This document shows positions 1-7,378 of a DNA stretch of 46,952 nt, in pieces. The position numbers and the translations under genes are program-made. The DNA comes from Spirochaetales bacterium (GTDB lineage Bacteria > Spirochaetota > Spirochaetia > Treponematales > Treponemataceae), in assembly GCA_030526505.1 (NCBI GenBank), contig JAUNCR010000002.1, forward strand, positions 13,370 to 60,321, given 5' to 3'. The notes beneath the pieces were generated by a model, which saw only the letters and a list, made by a program, of their open reading frames with translations, had not been told where the DNA came from and ran no database searches. Each line of letters begins with the position of its first letter. The first letter of the stretch is position 1.

Positions 1-534
1 TTTAAGGACGTTGGCTCTTTCAAAATCATCATGCGAAACGGAAACTACCAGGTCTTTTTTTACGAAGACATGGAGGGATGTAAAGAAATACATAAGTACA
101 CAGGCACCTACATAATGGAAAATGCAATTGCTGTTTTTGACAACGAATCAAAACTTACTTTAGATACAGACAAAAGAGTACATTACCGTCTGTTCTATAA
201 GGGCACTGACTTTGTATACTCAGAAAGATACCTTAAGGAAAGAACCTTTAAAGGCACCTGCCCTTATCTGAAAAAATGCGGTGTACCCAATCTTGATCAT
301 TCCCATGAAAAGGACGGCTCATGGTATGCGGATGCAGGTTTCTATTACGACGACACATGTGAGCTTGTGGTGAAATTACCTGAAAATACAGCGGATTGTA
401 TAGAAATCGACAACGAAACATTTAAGATTATTGCCATTGATTATTGCTATGTTTCAGAAACTTACCTGTCTTTCTATCTTCCCGACTCTCCTCAATACTA
501 TCTTGATGAGACAACAAAGGAATACTATTTCTAG
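1..534 (+). CDS. Hypothetical protein, 5' end outside the window
   Basis: Reading frame 1 is open from the first base, so the gene almost certainly starts upstream; the first Met (base 31) has no Shine-Dalgarno sequence in front of it. The visible 177 residues are rich in Tyr, Phe, Asp and Glu, with several Cys (GTCPYLKKCG) and a Tyr-rich C terminus (EYYF). There is no membrane segment in the visible part. I do not recognise the family and assign no function. It ends with TAG, followed directly by a hairpin-forming repeat that separates it from the convergent patB-like gene. Confidence 0.6.
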   Translation, partial: FKDVGSFKIIMRNGNYQVFFYEDMEGCKEIHKYTGTYIMENAIAVFDNESKLTLDTDKRVHYRLFYKGTDFVYSERYLKERTFKGTCPYLKKCGVPNLDHSHEKDGSWYADAGFYYDDTCELVVKLPENTADCIEIDNETFKIIAIDYCYVSETYLSFYLPDSPQYYLDETTKEYYF

Positions 535-567
535 AGAGATCCGAATCAATACCTCCATGCCTTGCTT

Positions 568-656
568 TACTGGCATGTGGATTGCTTCGTCGTTACACTC
601 CTCGCAATGACGAAAGCAAACCGTCATTGCGAGGCCGAAGGCCACGGCAATCTACG
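568..656. repeat. Palindromic intergenic repeat, family A copy 1
   Basis: Two inverted copies of a GTCATTGCGAG-type unit. CCTCGCAATGACG (about 600-612) and CGTCATTGCGAGG (622-634) form a perfect 13-bp stem with a short loop, flanked by GATTGCTTCG and GGCAATCT motifs. Related units occur near 8533, 20490 and 30584. It lies between convergent genes and may help end transcription, but it has no T-run. Confidence 0.7.
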
Positions 657-662
657 CGGGCC

Positions 663-1835
663 TTAGTCTTTGAATTCTTTGCAGATCCTTTCCAAAGCAA
701 CCTTCAATATTTTTCTTGGTGTGGCACAGTTGATTCTCTGAAACTTTTCGCCTTCTGCTCCGAACATGGTTCCATTATCAAGCCATACTTTTGCTTCCTG
801 CAAGATGCGACGGTTGATTTCTGCATCAGTCAGATCAAGACCGGAAAAATCCAGCCAAAGAAGATAACTGCCTTCCGGCTTTATCACCTTGATCTTAGGA
901 CAATATTCTCCTATATACTTTTCTGCAAAAAGAATGTTTTCCCAGATATAGTTCCTTGCAGCATCAAACCATTCCCCGCCTTCTGAATAGGCAGCCGTTG
1001 CCGCAACGATTCCCATAAGAGAAGGTTCGTCATATCCTGTCTTATCAATTTCTTTCTGGAACGATTTCCTCAATATTGGATTTACAACAAATATGTTTGA
1101 AAACTGAAGGCCAGCAAGATTGAAACTTTTGCTTGGCGATGTGCAGATTATGGAATTTTCCAAAGTTTCCTTTGAAAGACTGCCATAAACCGTATGACGG
1201 TTATCACCAAAGACAATGTCCGAATGTATTTCATCACTTATCACAAGAACCTTATGCTTCAGACAGATTTCGGAAATCTTCTCGAGTTCTTCTTTTTTCC
1301 AGACTCTTCCGCCTGGATTATGTGGTGAACACAGGATGAAAATCTTTACTTCTTCATGAACTATTTTTGATTCAAAATCTTCAAAATCGATTTCATAGTG
1401 ACCGTCAGCATAAACCAGCGAATTGTTTACAACTTTTCTTCCAAGGTTTTTGATCGTATTGAAAAACGGATAGTAAACCGGTTTCTGAACAAGTACGGAT
1501 TCACCTTCATTGGAAAAGGCCTTTATTGCTGTGGCAATGGCAAAAACTACGCCAGGTGTATTTACTATCCATTCACTTTCAACAGTGAAATCATGACGGT
1601 CTTTAAACCACTTCTTTATGGCAGAATAATATCTTTCGTCAGGCCTTGAATAACCATATATTCCATGTAGTGCCTTTTCAGACAACGCTTTCTGAATGCA
1701 GGGGGCAGTAGGAAAATCCATGTCGGCAACCCAAAGGCTCAGTGCATCTTCTGGTTTTCCGCGAGCTTTTGCAAGGTCATATTTTATTGCGTTTGTATTT
1801 TTTCTATCTGTAATTTTGTCGAATTCAAATTTCAT
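663..1835 (-). CDS. patB: MalY/PatB-family PLP-dependent C-S lyase (cystalysin-like)
   Basis: A 390-residue fold-type I PLP enzyme of the MalY/PatB family, which cleaves C-S bonds of cystathionine or cysteine to give pyruvate, ammonia and a thiol or H2S. Family marks visible in order are NTPGVVFAI (near residue 90), PVYYPFF, CSPHNPGGRVW, the PLP-Asp motif VISDEIHSD and the PLP-lysine motif TSPSKSFN. The pattern closely resembles T. denticola cystalysin, a haemolytic cysteine desulfhydrase of the same family. The start has a strong AGGAGG in front of it. It lies 193 bases downstream of the metB-like gene on the same strand, across a large palindromic repeat, so a shared transcript is possible. 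Whether the main substrate is cystathionine or cysteine cannot be told from sequence. Confidence 0.88.
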   Translation of the reverse strand: MKFEFDKITDRKNTNAIKYDLAKARGKPEDALSLWVADMDFPTAPCIQKALSEKALHGIYGYSRPDERYYSAIKKWFKDRHDFTVESEWIVNTPGVVFAIATAIKAFSNEGESVLVQKPVYYPFFNTIKNLGRKVVNNSLVYADGHYEIDFEDFESKIVHEEVKIFILCSPHNPGGRVWKKEELEKISEICLKHKVLVISDEIHSDIVFGDNRHTVYGSLSKETLENSIICTSPSKSFNLAGLQFSNIFVVNPILRKSFQKEIDKTGYDEPSLMGIVAATAAYSEGGEWFDAARNYIWENILFAEKYIGEYCPKIKVIKPEGSYLLWLDFSGLDLTDAEINRRILQEAKVWLDNGTMFGAEGEKFQRINCATPRKILKVALERICKEFKD

Positions 1836-1878
1836 TTTTTCCTCCTGACTTTTCAGTTAAGGCTACGTTCGGAAATTG

Positions 1879-2010
1879 TGTTGCTATACTGAATGCGGTG
1901 GTTGGTGCGCTACGCTTCGACCATACGCACTTGCTATGGTCTCATGTCGAAACTACCGCATGTTTAGTTTGGACTGCTTGATTTCGACAAGCTCAATCGG
2001 CGCAGCAACA
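1879..2010. repeat. Large nested palindrome between metB-like and patB genes
   Basis: Outer arms TGTTGCT (1879-1885) and AGCAACA (2004-2010) enclose a second pair, ATGCGGT (1893-1899) and ACCGCAT (1955-1961), and an inner hairpin GACCATA/TATGGTC (1919-1941). The right part carries TTTCGACAAGCTCAAT (1982-1997), a core seen again near 9546, 22599 and 30715. There is no strong T-run, so it may be an mRNA processing or stability element between two co-directional genes. Confidence 0.6.
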
Positions 2011-2028
2011 CTTTCTACGGACATAGTC

Positions 2029-3189
2029 TTAGTTAAAGGCCTGTTCCAGATCTGCTATAAGGTCATCAGCATTTTCAATTCCTACAGACAGGCGCAAAGT
2101 CGCAGGTGTAATTCCGTTTTTAAGCCGAAGTTCTTCCGGCACATCTGCATGGGTCTGTGTAGTCGGATAGGTAATTAAAGTTTCCACACCGCCAAGGCTT
2201 TCCGCATACTGAATCAACTTAACCGAACCAAGAATCTTTTTTGCAAGAGCTTCATCAGCAACATTGAAAGTAACCATTGCACCAAATCCGCGGGACTGCT
2301 TTTTCATGATTTCATATCCCGGATGTTCCTTAAGGCCAGGATAGATTACTTTTGTAACGACTTTTTGACTCTGAAGCCACTCAACTATTTTGACAGCATT
2401 TTTCTGGGCCGCTTCCATTCTTACGGCAAGAGTTTTAATTCCGCGAAGAACAAGCCAGCAGTCAAAAGGTGCAAGGCCTGCTCCAGTTGTCTTTATCAGG
2501 AACCTGAGTTTTTCCTGAATGTCAGTTCTGTTTGTAACAATGAAACCTGCAAGGGTATCGTTGTGACCTACTAGGTATTTTGTTCCGCTATGGATCACAA
2601 CATCAGCACCAAGCTTCAATGGATTCTGAAAGTATGGGGACAGAAAAGTATTGTCCACTATAAGGAAGATTCCATGGCGCTTTGTAATTTCTGCAAGAGC
2701 CTGAATGTCCGTAACATTCATCATTGGATTTGTTGGAGTCTCTATATAGACCGCTTTTGTATTAGATTTTATCAAGGCTTCCACATCATCACGGCTGCAA
2801 TTGGCACGGGTAAATTCCACGCCGTTCTTTGCAGTCACATGATCAAAAAGACGGATGGCACCACCATAAAGGTCCGAATCGATTATAAGATGATCGCCAG
2901 GCTTAAAGATTTCAAAAAGAAGGGAAATGGCAGCCATTCCACTGCTCAAGGCAAAGGCGTCAATGCCGCCTTCAAGCTGGGCAACAATTTTTTCTAACTG
3001 TGCCCTTGTTGGATTCTGCAGGCGGGAATAATCAAACCCTGTGCTCTGTCCCACCGCAGGATGTGCATATGTTGCTGTCTGGTAAATCGGAAAACTCACA
3101 GACCCGTAATGAAGGCTTTTACATTCACCTTCCGCATCTTCTATTTTTTCTTCCAGATGAAGACATTTTGTTTCAATACTAACACTCAT
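2029..3189 (-). CDS. Cys/Met metabolism PLP enzyme (cystathionine gamma-synthase/lyase family)
   Basis: A 386-residue member of the cystathionine gamma-synthase / gamma-lyase / O-acetylhomoserine sulfhydrylase family. Visible marks are YSRLQNPTRAQLE near residue 55, the substrate-loop region SSGMAAIS, ETPTNPMM, the PLP-Asp region VDNTFLSP and the PLP-lysine motif SGTKYLVGHND (about residue 205). The length is normal. The start ATG follows AGGAG at good spacing. The gene lies behind a leader of about 375 bases that holds a strong promoter, an inverted repeat and a Cys-rich peptide ORF, which suggests control by sulfur or cysteine supply. With the downstream C-S lyase it could interconvert cysteine, cystathionine and homocysteine. 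Family members are hard to tell apart, so the exact reaction (metB, mccB or megL type) is open. Confidence 0.85.
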   Translation of the reverse strand: MSVSIETKCLHLEEKIEDAEGECKSLHYGSVSFPIYQTATYAHPAVGQSTGFDYSRLQNPTRAQLEKIVAQLEGGIDAFALSSGMAAISLLFEIFKPGDHLIIDSDLYGGAIRLFDHVTAKNGVEFTRANCSRDDVEALIKSNTKAVYIETPTNPMMNVTDIQALAEITKRHGIFLIVDNTFLSPYFQNPLKLGADVVIHSGTKYLVGHNDTLAGFIVTNRTDIQEKLRFLIKTTGAGLAPFDCWLVLRGIKTLAVRMEAAQKNAVKIVEWLQSQKVVTKVIYPGLKEHPGYEIMKKQSRGFGAMVTFNVADEALAKKILGSVKLIQYAESLGGVETLITYPTTQTHADVPEELRLKNGITPATLRLSVGIENADDLIADLEQAFN

Positions 3190-3441
3190 GGCACGCTCCT
3201 GACAAAATCTTTATTTCATACTCGACTGTTTTAAAAACCCTTTTCAGGAACTGAATTTCTAAAAATTCTGTTCCTCCTTTCTTATTTCCCAAAAAGGATT
3301 TAAATTATTTTGTGGTTTTCCTTACCCATTTAAAACGCAGCCAGTCGATGTCAGCCTTGTTCTGGAAAATTACGCTCAATGCATGGAAAACCGCATCCTG
3401 ATTTTTTGTGTGATTGACTTTATTGGCCGAAGAAAATCAGC
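3190..3441 (-). promoter_or_regulatory. Untranslated leader between Cys-rich peptide and metB-like gene (attenuator candidate)
   Basis: This 252-base stretch separates the stop of the Cys-rich leader peptide from the metB-like ATG. On the minus strand it holds the hairpin AGGAACAGAATTT / AAATTCAGTTCCT (one mismatch, loop TTAG, about 3246-3275), followed by GAAAAGGGTTTTT. The left arm also carries an AAAGGAGG Shine-Dalgarno-like sequence with no start codon after it. A third frame is open from a TGA at about 3435 to a TAA at 3305 without a usable start (ending RFKWVRKTTK), perhaps a gene relic. An attenuation role is inferred. Confidence 0.4.
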
Positions 3442-3519
3442 CTAGCAGAGACGACAGCAGAGGCACATGACACCATTGCGGAAATTTTCTCGAACAAGCT
3501 TTTCAAAGTAAAAAACCAT
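3442..3519 (-). CDS. Cys-rich leader peptide (25 aa) upstream of metB-like gene
   Basis: A 25-codon ORF whose ATG (3519) sits 6 bases after a perfect AAAGGAGG. Its last nine residues are VMCLCCRLC, followed by TAG: four Cys in the last seven residues, encoded by TGC TGC TGT TGC. It starts about 45 bases inside the transcript expected from the promoter at 3572-3600 and precedes the metB-like gene by 252 bases. This resembles ribosome-mediated cysteine attenuators, in which stalling at Cys codons reports low Cys-tRNA. A second ATG (3524) in another frame would give a 34-aa peptide ending IFFGQ (stop at 3420), but it is only one base from the Shine-Dalgarno sequence and so less likely to be used. 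Function is inferred; no homologue is known to me. Confidence 0.55.
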   Translation of the reverse strand: MVFYFEKLVRENFRNGVMCLCCRLC

Positions 3520-3555
3520 CTCATGCCTCCTTTGTAAAATATATTTCTATCTAAG

Positions 3556-3600
3556 TAGTAGGTATTATACAGTTATAATTCGACTCTCCTACTATGTCAA
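3556..3600 (-). promoter_or_regulatory. Sigma-70-type promoter with centred inverted-repeat operator
   Basis: On the minus strand, TTGACA (3600-3595), a 17-base spacer and TATAAC (3577-3572) form a near-consensus promoter for the leader peptide and metB-like gene. A 7-bp inverted repeat, CCTACTA (3588-3594) and TAGTAGG (3556-3562) as read on the plus strand, is centred exactly on the -10 box, as expected for a repressor site. The repressor is unknown; a Rrf2/CymR-like sulfur regulator is one guess. Confidence 0.65.
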
Positions 3601-3608
3601 TAGGTTTA

Positions 3609-3657
3609 TAAAAAAATAAAGGCAGCAATGAAAAAACATTACTGCCTTAAAAGAAAA
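3609..3657 (-). terminator. Rho-independent terminator of the aldo/keto reductase gene
   Basis: On the minus strand AAGGCAGTAATG and CATTGCTGCCTT form a stem around a T6 loop, followed by TATTTTTTTAT. It lies just downstream of the reductase stop codon. Confidence 0.8.
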
Positions 3658-3674
3658 TATTTTTCTGAACTGCC

Positions 3675-4793
3675 TTACTTAAACAACTCGGTTGCAGCGG
3701 AAAGCTGGTTTCTGATGTCGATGTGCTGAGGGCAGGCCATTTCACACCTGCCGCACTTTATGCACTTTTCGGAACGCTGCTTTCCAGGACCGTCTACATT
3801 CCACTGAAGGTGAACCTTAGCAGATGCAACATTTCCGTAAAGCTTGTATAGGTTAAGGCACTTGAAGGTTCCAGGGATTCCGATATCAACAGGACAAACC
3901 TTTGTACAGTAGTTGCAGTCCGTACAAGGAACAAGCGGAACCTTAAGAAGTTCTTCCTGAGCTTTTTCAATTACCTTTTTCTGACCCTCATCAAAATGCT
4001 TGAAGTCCTTCATGTATGAAAGGTTGTCTTCCACCTGCTGCACTGTGCTCATTCCGCTCAAGACTGTAATGATTCCTTCTAGATCAGCACAGAATCTTAC
4101 TGCCCAGGAAGCAACAGAATTTTCAGGTTCTGCATCCTTGAAAACCTTTACGACATTTTCCGGTGGAGTTGCAAGGAAACCGCCTTTTATAGGTTCCATA
4201 ACAATTACAGGCTTACCGTGAGCGCGGCAGATTTCATAGCACCTGCGGGAAGCAATGTCCTTGTTTTCCCAGTCAGCGTAGTTTATCTGAAGCTGAACGA
4301 ATTCTGCTTCTGGATGCTTAGTAAGGATATCTTCCAGTTCTTCTGGTCCGCCGTGGAAAGAAAAACCTACATGCTTTATTTTACCTGCAGCCTTCTGTTC
4401 AAAAGCCCAGTTCCACAAACCGTATTCTTCATAAAAATGTGTGCGCTTTGGTCCAAGGTTGTGAAGAAGATAGAAATCAAAATAGTCTGTTCCAAGCTGC
4501 CTTAAAGAAGTTTCAAACTGCTTGATGCAGTCTTCCTTTGAATTGCAGTTGAGCCATGCGGAAAGTTTTGTTGCAAGCTGAAAGGATTCGCGAGGATAGC
4601 GTTCAACAAGAGCCTGTCTTGTAGCATCTTCGCTTCCGCCGTAACAGAATGCAGTGTCAAAATATGTAAAGCCGGCCTTCATGTAAAGGTCAACCATCTT
4701 CTTTGTTTCCTCAATATCGATCTTTCCGTCTTTCTGAGGAAGCCTCATCATTCCAAAACCAAGTTTCTTAATTTCTTCGCCAAGAAATGCCAT
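3675..4793 (-). CDS. Aldo/keto reductase with C-terminal 4Fe-4S domain
   Basis: A 372-residue protein with an N-terminal aldo/keto reductase TIM barrel (about residues 8-270) and a C-terminal bacterial-ferredoxin-like domain. AKR marks are LGFGMMRLP, the catalytic Asp/Tyr region FDTAFCYGGSE, Lys in ATKLS and His in YLLHNLG. Two Cys-rich motifs, CTDCNYCTKVCP (near 288) and CIKCGRCEMACP (near 340), fit two 4Fe-4S clusters, although the first has an unusual follow-on spacing. Such fusions are common in strict anaerobes, where they are thought to use ferredoxin-type electrons; the substrate is not known. GGAG lies before the ATG, and a terminator follows the stop. Confidence 0.9.
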   Translation of the reverse strand: MAFLGEEIKKLGFGMMRLPQKDGKIDIEETKKMVDLYMKAGFTYFDTAFCYGGSEDATRQALVERYPRESFQLATKLSAWLNCNSKEDCIKQFETSLRQLGTDYFDFYLLHNLGPKRTHFYEEYGLWNWAFEQKAAGKIKHVGFSFHGGPEELEDILTKHPEAEFVQLQINYADWENKDIASRRCYEICRAHGKPVIVMEPIKGGFLATPPENVVKVFKDAEPENSVASWAVRFCADLEGIITVLSGMSTVQQVEDNLSYMKDFKHFDEGQKKVIEKAQEELLKVPLVPCTDCNYCTKVCPVDIGIPGTFKCLNLYKLYGNVASAKVHLQWNVDGPGKQRSEKCIKCGRCEMACPQHIDIRNQLSAATELFK

Positions 4794-4865
4794 TGTATTC
4801 TCCAGTTTATTTTGTGTGTGTTATTTATAGTATGAAACAAATTGACTTAAGTAACAAATATTTTT

Positions 4866-4894
4866 TTGATATTAAATGCGCCAGTTGATATAAT
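4866..4894 (+). promoter_or_regulatory. Promoter for a leaderless patatin mRNA
   Basis: TTGATA (4866-4871), 17 bases, TATAAT (4889-4894), then 7 bases to the ATG at 4902. Transcription should start at or beside the ATG, with no Shine-Dalgarno sequence. This decides the start of the patatin gene. Confidence 0.7.
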
Positions 4895-4901
4895 GGAAAC
4901 C

Positions 4902-5744
4902 ATGAAAGGAATGATTCTTGAAGGCGGTGCAATGCGCGGAATGTTTACCTGCGGCATCACAGATGTATTTATGGAAAACGGAATTGATTTTGACGGCATC
5001 ATCGGAGTAAGTGCAGGCGCAACTTTTGGATGCAACTACAAGTCAAGGCAACCGGGCCGTGCAATAAGATACAACACAAATTACAGCCGCGACAGCCACT
5101 ACGGAACTTTCCGCAACCTGATCAGAAACGGCGATCTTTACGATGCAAAATTCTGCTACGAGGACATTCCCTTCAAGCTAGATCTTTTTGATGTTAAAAC
5201 CTACGCGGAAAATCCACTGAGGTTTTATGTTGTGGTTTCCGACCTTGAATCTGGCAAACCTATCGTCCATGAAATCCCAGATGGAAACACCGAAGACCTT
5301 TTGTGGATGCGTGCCAGCGCAAGCCTTCCTTTGGTTTCGACTCCAGTTGTAATCGACGGCAAAAGATATCTGGACGGGGGAATCACAAGTTCAATTCCGC
5401 TTAGGCAGTTCATGGAAATGGGTTACGACAAAAACATCGTCATCCTTACCCGCACAAGGGAATATGTAAAGAAGCCTTCCTCTTTTGCAACGCTGATGAA
5501 GTTCATCCTCAGAAAATATCCGAATCTTGTTAAGGCAATGCTCAACCGCCACAAGATGTACGACGAAGAAAAAACTTTTGTCTTTGAACAGGAAAAACTC
5601 GGCAACTGCTATGTAATTGCACCGGAAGAAGATGTTGGAATCAGCCGAACCGAACACGACCCAAAGGAACTCCGCAGGGTTTATGAAATGGGGCGAAAGG
5701 CGGGACTAAAGCATCTTGAAGCCGTAAAGGAATACCTTAAATAA
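4902..5744 (+). CDS. Patatin-like phospholipase
   Basis: About 280 residues with the full patatin signature: oxyanion-hole motif EGGAMRG near the N terminus, nucleophile elbow GVSAGA (GxSxG) near residue 40 and the Asp of the Ser-Asp dyad in LDGGI. It belongs to the bacterial YjjU/RssA-like patatin family and likely acts as a lipid acyl hydrolase. There is no signal peptide, so a cytoplasmic or membrane-peripheral location is likely. An in-frame ATG at 4866 would add 12 residues, but it falls within the promoter -35; the ATG at 4902 sits 7 bases after a TATAAT and looks leaderless (4893 is another in-frame choice). The next gene begins 23 bases downstream with its own -10-like box. Confidence 0.9.
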   Translation: MKGMILEGGAMRGMFTCGITDVFMENGIDFDGIIGVSAGATFGCNYKSRQPGRAIRYNTNYSRDSHYGTFRNLIRNGDLYDAKFCYEDIPFKLDLFDVKTYAENPLRFYVVVSDLESGKPIVHEIPDGNTEDLLWMRASASLPLVSTPVVIDGKRYLDGGITSSIPLRQFMEMGYDKNIVILTRTREYVKKPSSFATLMKFILRKYPNLVKAMLNRHKMYDEEKTFVFEQEKLGNCYVIAPEEDVGISRTEHDPKELRRVYEMGRKAGLKHLEAVKEYLK

Positions 5745-5767
5745 TTTCTTTCTGATATACTTTTTCC

Positions 5768-7375
5768 ATGATCAAAGAGATTTCAATTCAGATAAGTCCA
5801 GACCAGGAAAAAGATTCAGAATTAATTAAGACAAAGATTTTCAGCGAACTCAAAAAGAATTCCATTTCATTTAAGCCCTCTGAAGTTGAAACTGTATTCG
5901 TAAAAAAATCCATCGATGCCCGCCATAAGAATGTAAAGCTTTTCATGCGTTACAAGGTTTACATCGGCGAAAAACCAGGAGAAGAATTTACAAAGCTCCC
6001 TGAATGGAAAAATGCCGACGGAAAGAAATCCGTAATCATCGTAGGCTCGGGACCTGCAGGCCTTTTTGGTGCATTCAAGCTTCTTGAATACGGAATCAAG
6101 CCTGTAATCGTAGAACGAGGCAGCGACACAAGCACAAGAAAGCGCGACATTGCCGCCATAAGCACAAAAGGCATTGTTGACGGAAATTCAAACTACTGCT
6201 TTGGCGAAGGCGGTGCCGGAACTTTTTCCGACGGTAAGCTTTACACAAGAAGCAACAAGAGAGGAGACATTTCAAGCGTCCTTAAAATCTTTGCAAACTT
6301 TGGTGCAGATAAAAAAATCCTTACGGATGCACATCCACATATCGGAACAGACAGGCTTCCTGCCATCATCAATTCCATGAGGGCATTCATAATTTCCAAG
6401 GGCGGCGAATTTCACTTTGACACAAAATGCGTTGACCTTATAAAAGAAGGAAATGCAGTCCTTGGAATCAGGACAGAAAACACAAAGACAAAGGAAGCAA
6501 AAGAATTCCGCGGCGATGCAGTAGTGCTTGCAACGGGCCACAGCGCTCCGGACATTTACAAAATGATCGCAAGGATTTCCCCAGAATCCCTTGAAGCAAA
6601 AACTTTTGCAGTCGGCGTTCGCGCTGAACATCCTCGTACCCTCATTGATGCCATCCGCTTCCACGGAAAACCGGATGCATCTTTGGGAGCTGCAGAATAC
6701 AGGTTTACAACCCAGCAGAAAGAAAGGGGCGTATACAGCTTCTGCATGTGTCCTGGCGGATTTGTTGTTCCAAGTCAGAGCGGACCAGACCAGATTGTAG
6801 TAAACGGCATGTCTGCAAGCGGAAGAAACAGCAAGTGGAGCAACGCCGCAGTTGTAGTTGAAACTAGACCTGAAGACATTCCAGGAGAATATATAAAACG
6901 CGCAAAGGAACTTGGATGCCCTGCCCTTGCAGGACTTTTGTGGCGCGACCATCTTGAAAAACTTGCCGCAGACAATGGCAAGGGACAGAAGGCTCCCGCA
7001 CAGAGAATCCGCGACTTTGTAGACGGAAAGGAAAGCATTGATCTTCCAGAAACTAGCTACACACCTGGAATTGTTTCAAGCAGGCTTGACCAGTGGATTC
7101 CAAGGCAGATTTCAGAACGACTTGCCATGTGCTTCAAGTACATCAACAGGGACACAATGAAAGGCTTCCTTTGCGAAGACGGACTTTTGATTGCATTGGA
7201 AACAAGAACTTCAACTCCAGTCCGCATTGCAAGAAACAAAGACAACTTTGAATGCGTTGGACTTGCAAACCTTTACCCTTGCGGCGAAGGTTCCGGCTAT
7301 TCGGGCGGAATCGTAAGCAGTGCTATGGACGGCGAAAACGCCTGCGTAAAGATTGCGGAAAAACTCGACTGCTAG
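5768..7375 (+). CDS. NAD(P)/FAD-dependent oxidoreductase (COG2509-like)
   Basis: A 535-residue flavoprotein. After an N-terminal domain of about 90 residues comes the dinucleotide-binding motif VGSGPAGLFGAF with ERG at the end of the second strand, then GEGGAGTFSDGKL and, near the C terminus, YPCGEGSGYSGGIVSSAMDG, which normally contacts FAD. This matches the family usually annotated as FAD-dependent dehydrogenase (COG2509), whose substrate is unknown. TATACT ends 6 bases before the ATG with no Shine-Dalgarno sequence, so the mRNA may be leaderless; read-through from the patatin gene is also possible. The ATP-grasp gene starts 3 bases after its stop, so those two are surely co-transcribed. 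Confidence 0.88.
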   Translation: MIKEISIQISPDQEKDSELIKTKIFSELKKNSISFKPSEVETVFVKKSIDARHKNVKLFMRYKVYIGEKPGEEFTKLPEWKNADGKKSVIIVGSGPAGLFGAFKLLEYGIKPVIVERGSDTSTRKRDIAAISTKGIVDGNSNYCFGEGGAGTFSDGKLYTRSNKRGDISSVLKIFANFGADKKILTDAHPHIGTDRLPAIINSMRAFIISKGGEFHFDTKCVDLIKEGNAVLGIRTENTKTKEAKEFRGDAVVLATGHSAPDIYKMIARISPESLEAKTFAVGVRAEHPRTLIDAIRFHGKPDASLGAAEYRFTTQQKERGVYSFCMCPGGFVVPSQSGPDQIVVNGMSASGRNSKWSNAAVVVETRPEDIPGEYIKRAKELGCPALAGLLWRDHLEKLAADNGKGQKAPAQRIRDFVDGKESIDLPETSYTPGIVSSRLDQWIPRQISERLAMCFKYINRDTMKGFLCEDGLLIALETRTSTPVRIARNKDNFECVGLANLYPCGEGSGYSGGIVSSAMDGENACVKIAEKLDC

Positions 7376-7378
7376 ACC

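Noticed and set aside
568-656. Repeat units as a CRISPR array
   Set aside because: Units are inverted, not direct, with no regular spacers and no cas genes.
582-986. 134-codon frame overlapping the patB end
   Set aside because: It starts within a palindromic repeat and is antisense to patB; no domain.
3420-3524. AgrD-like autoinducer peptide (34 aa)
   Set aside because: Only weak resemblance, no Cys/Ser-X4 ring with following Pro motif, no agrB or agrC nearby, and its ATG is too close to the Shine-Dalgarno sequence.
6272-6952. 226-codon open frame on the minus strand inside the FAD oxidoreductase
   Set aside because: Antisense shadow; the plus-strand frame carries clear FAD-binding motifs and continuous homology.
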